From assembly GCA_913060875.1 (NCBI GenBank), contig CAJXSL010000012.1:1-64000 (forward strand): a stretch of 64,000 bases of DNA, read 5' to 3'. Positions within the stretch are counted from its first letter, which is position 1, and each line of letters opens with the position of its first letter. Below, one piece after another: positions 61,349 to 64,000 of this stretch. Made by a program: the position numbers and the translations under genes. Source of the DNA: an uncultured Desulfobacteraceae bacterium (GTDB taxonomy: Bacteria > Desulfobacterota > Desulfobacteria > Desulfobacterales > UBA5852). A model generated the notes under the pieces. That model did not search any database and was not told the DNA's origin. It saw nothing but the letters and a program-made list of their open reading frames with translations.

Positions 61349-61612
61349 TCAATCGGAATCCGGGAAGCGTTCGCCGAGGGGAATTTCCTCCCCGGGACGC
61401 CAGGTCTCAAAATCCCCTGTTCCGAGGAATTCCCCGGCTTTGGTTTTGGTCTTGACCCATACGATGCGGGTGTCGCATTCCCATACCCTTTTGCCCAATG
61501 TTTTCATTCGTTTGGCAAGGGCCTTTTCAGCGGTTTCCCGGCTGCGGTGGACGGAAACGACTTCTTTGCGGGGTTGGGACAAATTGCCGTCGTCCAAGAT
61601 GAGTGCGTACAT
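61349..61612 (-). CDS. Small protein of unknown function
   Basis: The 87-residue protein has alternating strands and one helix (ETAEKALAKRMKTLGKRVWEC), ending in an acidic tail. AGGAGG is too near the ATG at 61615 and fits the next ATG at 61612. It follows the flavodoxin gene by 48 bases, so both are probably cotranscribed. No family recognised. Confidence 0.65.
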   Translation of the reverse strand: MYALILDDGNLSQPRKEVVSVHRSRETAEKALAKRMKTLGKRVWECDTRIVWVKTKTKAGEFLGTGDFETWRPGEEIPLGERFPDSD

Positions 61613-61660
61613 CATAACCTCCTGAAAATTTTGGGTTTACGTTATCCTGACGGCCAATGT

Positions 61661-62140
61661 TCAAATCACCAATGCCGTGACGATATCGTTCAGGCGGCCA
61701 AGGTCTTCCTCGTCGGGGTGGCCCGCTGCCGCGTCGGCATCCCCGATCCAGGGAGGCTTCGGATTCTTGTTTCTGATCTTCAATAGCACCCTGGGGTTCA
61801 CCGCCCCCTGGCAATTGAAGGTGCCCAGGACCCGGGCATCCGGGGCCAGGCTTTGGGCGTAGGCCATCGCGTTTTGTGCATGGGCCGAGTCGGCGGCGGC
61901 CCCATGGGTGGCGAACAGAAACAGCGGCGCTTTGCCGATTTTTTGCAAATAGGCGGCGGCTTTGGCGTCCGGCTTGCCGGCCTGGAGCCAGAAACCCACG
62001 GCAATGCAGTCGTAGCCCGCCGGTACGGGGGCGTCATCCACCGCCACCATCTGCTTTTCGCCCGGCAAGGCCGTATAGACCGTCATGGCCAGTTTAAGGG
62101 TGTTGCCGGTTTGGCTGGAATACACGATGAGGGATTTCAT
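61661..62140 (-). CDS. Flavodoxin-family protein
   Basis: The 159-residue protein has the FMN phosphate loop YSSQTGNTLKLA at the N-terminus, VGFWLQAGKPDA and FATHGAAADSAHA. It ends with an extra segment that lacks cysteine clusters. It is a single-electron carrier or a flavin-dependent reductase partner. AAAGGAGG precedes the ATG. A consensus sigma-54 promoter about 300 bases upstream, next to a sigma-54 activator gene, suggests its control. Confidence 0.85.
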   Translation of the reverse strand: MKSLIVYSSQTGNTLKLAMTVYTALPGEKQMVAVDDAPVPAGYDCIAVGFWLQAGKPDAKAAAYLQKIGKAPLFLFATHGAAADSAHAQNAMAYAQSLAPDARVLGTFNCQGAVNPRVLLKIRNKNPKPPWIGDADAAAGHPDEEDLGRLNDIVTALVI

Positions 62141-62247
62141 GCGGAGCCTCCTTTGCGAAAAAAGTTGTTTTTATTTGTCTCGAGGAAACACGGCCGGGTC
62201 GATTCCGGCCCTTTTTCGACGAAACTGCCATTTTGATCATGCGAAGT

Positions 62248-62263
62248 TTCAAGAAATGTGCCA
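62248..62263 (-). promoter_or_regulatory. Second sigma-54-like sequence upstream of the flavodoxin gene
   Basis: On the minus strand TGGCACATTTCTTGAA has a perfect -24 element and TTGA at -12. It is closer to the flavodoxin start than the consensus site at 62449 but is a poorer match. Confidence 0.35.
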
Positions 62264-62353
62264 TAACTATCTGGCAGTCGGGGGGTGCATTTCAGGCGGA
62301 ATGGATGGTTCGATCGGGGATTAAAAGAGGGTGCAAGGCCCAAAAGATCACAA

Positions 62354-62376
62354 CCCTGGCGGACTATCCGCCAGGG
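62354..62376. other. 10-bp hairpin in the flavodoxin leader
   Basis: CCCTGGCGGA and TCCGCCAGGG (62354-62363, 62367-62376) form a perfect stem with a three-base loop. It lies between the consensus sigma-54 promoter and the flavodoxin gene, in a leader of about 300 bases (62141-62440) without a supported gene. This suggests a structured leader or a small RNA. Confidence 0.45.
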
Positions 62377-62448
62377 CCGTGTGCTAGGAGGTGAGAGCAA
62401 GACAACAGCTGATGGAGGGGTTGCCAAGCTTACTCTGGGAATAGTTAA

Positions 62449-62464
62449 AGCAAATGGTGTGCCA
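62449..62464 (-). promoter_or_regulatory. Consensus sigma-54 promoter upstream of the flavodoxin gene
   Basis: On the minus strand TGGCACACCATTTGCT matches the consensus TGGCAC-N5-TTGC fully. It lies 140 bases downstream of the sigma-54 activator gene and points to the flavodoxin gene. Confidence 0.75.
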
Positions 62465-62603
62465 TAATTGAACCGGAAGAAAAAAATATCGTTGCGGTTA
62501 AATTCGCCGGTGTGGATGGGAACGTCTTCTGGGGTGAATCCGCCCGGTTCGGCATCGACCTGTCACGGCATTTCCGGACCAAGCCATTGGGCCTGCGGTC
62601 CTG

Positions 62604-63992
62604 TCAGGCGTCGATGACTTTATTGAGATCGATGCCGTATTTGCGCATCCGGTTCCATACCGTGACCCGGTTGATGCCCAGGAGGCGGGCGGCCTGGGTC
62701 TGGTTGCCGCCGGTTTGGCGCAGGGCGTCGACCAGGGCCTGTTTTTCCGCCCCTGCTCCGCCCGGTCGGCCGCCCCCCTGGATGCTGAGGGTTGAAGGTG
62801 TCTCCGCAGCCGGTGTCGGAAGGTGCTCGAGGTCGATCTTGCCCTTCTCCGCAATCACGAAGGCGTATTCCAGCGCACTTTTGAGTTCGCGCACGTTGCC
62901 CGGCCAGGTGTAGTCCATCAGGTGCCGCAGGGCGCCGGACGTCAGGCCGGTGATGGCTTTTCCGGTGCGTCCCCTTAGCCGCTGGACAAAGCTGTTGACC
63001 AGCAGCGGGATGTCTTCCCGCCGTTCCCGCAGGGGGGGGATGCGTATGGGGATCACATTGATCCGGAAATACAAATCCTCACGAAACTGCTGCTGTTCGA
63101 TCAAGCTGACCAGGTTCTGGTGGGTGGCCGATATGATGCGGACATCCACATCCACGGAGCGGTGGTCGCCCACCCGTTCGATCTGCTTGTTTTCAAGCAC
63201 CCGCAGCAGCTTGACCTGGACCGACAGAGGGATATCACCGATTTCGTCCAGGAAGATCGACCCGCCGTCCGCGGCCTCAAAGCGTCCCGTACGATGGCGA
63301 TAGGCGCCTGTGAAGGCGCCCTTGATATGGCCGAAGAGTTCGCTTTCCAGCAGCGCGGCATTCAGGGCGGCGCAATTGAGCTGGACATAGGGGCCTTTTT
63401 TACGGTGTCCCCGTTCATGGATGGCCCGGGCTACCAACTCCTTGCCGGTGCCGCTTTCCCCTAAGATGATCACCGGCGCGTTGCTCTGGGCCGCCTTTTC
63501 CACCACCTGGAACACCTTGCGGATGGCGGGCGAGGTGCCGATGATGCCATGCTGCTCCCGATAGTCGTTCAACTGACGGGAGAGGAGTTCCACCTGCTGG
63601 TCCAACCGGTCGATTTCGCTGATGTCGGTGATGGTTTCCACGGCGCCGAGAACCGTACCGTCATCGTCTCGCAGGACCGATGCGTTTTTGAGGGCCGGCA
63701 GGCAGGTGCCGTCCTTGCGGACGATGCCGCAGCGGCAGCGGCGCATATCCGGGTGGTTGGGCAGGAACAGTTTGCACCATTCGCCGGGCCGGTTGTGGAG
63801 GGTCTGCTCACAGGCATCGCACTCCAAAAGGGTGCAGGACTTGCCGATGGCTTCGCCGGCACTGTAGCCGGTCAGGCGCTCGAAGGATTTGTTGACCATC
63901 AAAATGGTCCCTTCCGCGCTGATCAGCATCAGGCCGTCATTCATGGTGTTGATGATGCGCTTCCAGTAGCGGCTGATGTCTTCGCTCTTCAT
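62604..63992 (-). CDS. Sigma-54-dependent activator with cysteine-rich PAS sensor (second paralogue)
   Basis: The 462-residue protein has a PAS domain (about 5-130), AAA+ (about 145-375) and Fis-type HTH (about 415-455). [14 protein letters not shown] and IFLDEIGDI show a working sigma-54 ATPase. The PAS holds a Cys-rich insert (LLECDACEQT…, EWCKLFLP, MRRCRCG) at the same place as in the activator at 56870, so both belong to one sensor type. Its target is probably the consensus promoter at 62449 for the flavodoxin gene. The window ends eight bases upstream of its ATG, so its own control region is not visible. Confidence 0.9.
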   Translation of the reverse strand: MKSEDISRYWKRIINTMNDGLMLISAEGTILMVNKSFERLTGYSAGEAIGKSCTLLECDACEQTLHNRPGEWCKLFLPNHPDMRRCRCGIVRKDGTCLPALKNASVLRDDDGTVLGAVETITDISEIDRLDQQVELLSRQLNDYREQHGIIGTSPAIRKVFQVVEKAAQSNAPVIILGESGTGKELVARAIHERGHRKKGPYVQLNCAALNAALLESELFGHIKGAFTGAYRHRTGRFEAADGGSIFLDEIGDIPLSVQVKLLRVLENKQIERVGDHRSVDVDVRIISATHQNLVSLIEQQQFREDLYFRINVIPIRIPPLRERREDIPLLVNSFVQRLRGRTGKAITGLTSGALRHLMDYTWPGNVRELKSALEYAFVIAEKGKIDLEHLPTPAAETPSTLSIQGGGRPGGAGAEKQALVDALRQTGGNQTQAARLLGINRVTVWNRMRKYGIDLNKVIDA

Positions 63993-64000
63993 TATAGTTC

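Noticed and set aside
62354-62400. Group II intron or riboswitch in the flavodoxin leader
   Set aside because: The hairpin is real, but I could not match it to any intron domain V or riboswitch core.
62137-62427. 96-codon minus-strand frame in the flavodoxin leader
   Set aside because: It runs into the flavodoxin ribosome-binding site, has no binding site of its own and no recognisable motif.
1-64000. CRISPR arrays, tRNA or rRNA genes
   Set aside because: I saw no regularly spaced repeats, no tRNA cloverleaf with a T-arm consensus and no rRNA-like stretch in reading the window. A covariance search was not possible.

Overview
The window looks like the chromosome of a mesophilic, anaerobic Desulfobacterota bacterium, probably a sulfate reducer of the Desulfosarcina/Desulfobacterales type. 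This is inferred from gene content: an ASKHA-domain corrinoid-protein reductive activator, a DUF1638 protein, a DUF362 protein, an FmdE protein with a FecCD-type importer, a TAXI-TRAP transporter beside CoA-activating enzymes, a BKACE enzyme, iron-sulfur flavoproteins and many sigma-54 activators and two-component proteins. There is no 16S rRNA, tRNA or complete insertion sequence to fix the taxon.

Layout. 1-10.3 kb holds mixed metabolic genes: a LysE-type C-terminus at the edge, a lipoprotein hydrolase, a flavoprotein-SCP2 fusion, a D-aminoacylase-like amidohydrolase broken by one in-frame TGA, ywbE, a TPR protein overlapping a di-haem peroxidase, an HD protein, a GNAT protein, a BKACE enzyme and an HExxH protein. 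10.3-20 kb is a signalling island: a response regulator with a degenerate AAA+ domain, three stand-alone receivers, a Cache-type histidine kinase, a phosphotransferase-like protein with a decayed ATPase, a SulP anion transporter with a large insertion, and a cytidylate-kinase-like/BON/receiver fusion. The five receiver domains are clearly related. I read this as a dedicated phosphorelay around an anion transporter.

20-31.5 kb is a catabolic locus: a FadR-type regulator diverges from a class III CoA-transferase, TAXI-binding protein, lipoprotein, fused TRAP permease, MBL enzyme, acyl-CoA synthetase and M14 carboxypeptidase, consistent with uptake and CoA activation of an organic acid or conjugate. 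31.6-35.5 kb is an apparent insertion: a 1164-residue caspase/WD40 lipoprotein lies between two ~110-bp direct repeats that include the ribosome-binding site and start codon of the following DUF362 gene. 37.6-41.4 kb carries a FecCD-family importer plus FmdE, perhaps for molybdate or tungstate, behind a sigma-70 promoter, an overlapping dyad and a leader terminator. 41.6-45.8 kb is one unrecognised 1376-residue membrane protein, followed by an MBL protein, an amino-acid ABC pair without ATPase, and a truncated flavin oxidoreductase.

49-64 kb is a redox/sulfur block: 1-Cys peroxiredoxin, persulfide-dioxygenase-like MBL-rhodanese protein, corrinoid activator, thioredoxin, a small helical protein, an ACR3/BASS-type transporter fused to a universal stress domain, two sigma-54 activators with cysteine-rich PAS domains, DUF1638, a SpoIIE-type phosphatase and a flavodoxin. 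Several of these genes have candidate -24/-12 promoters, and eight copies of the heptamer GGTAACG sit in just two intergenic regions, suggesting a compact regulon run by the PAS activator at 56.9 kb. Short dispersed palindromes recur between genes.
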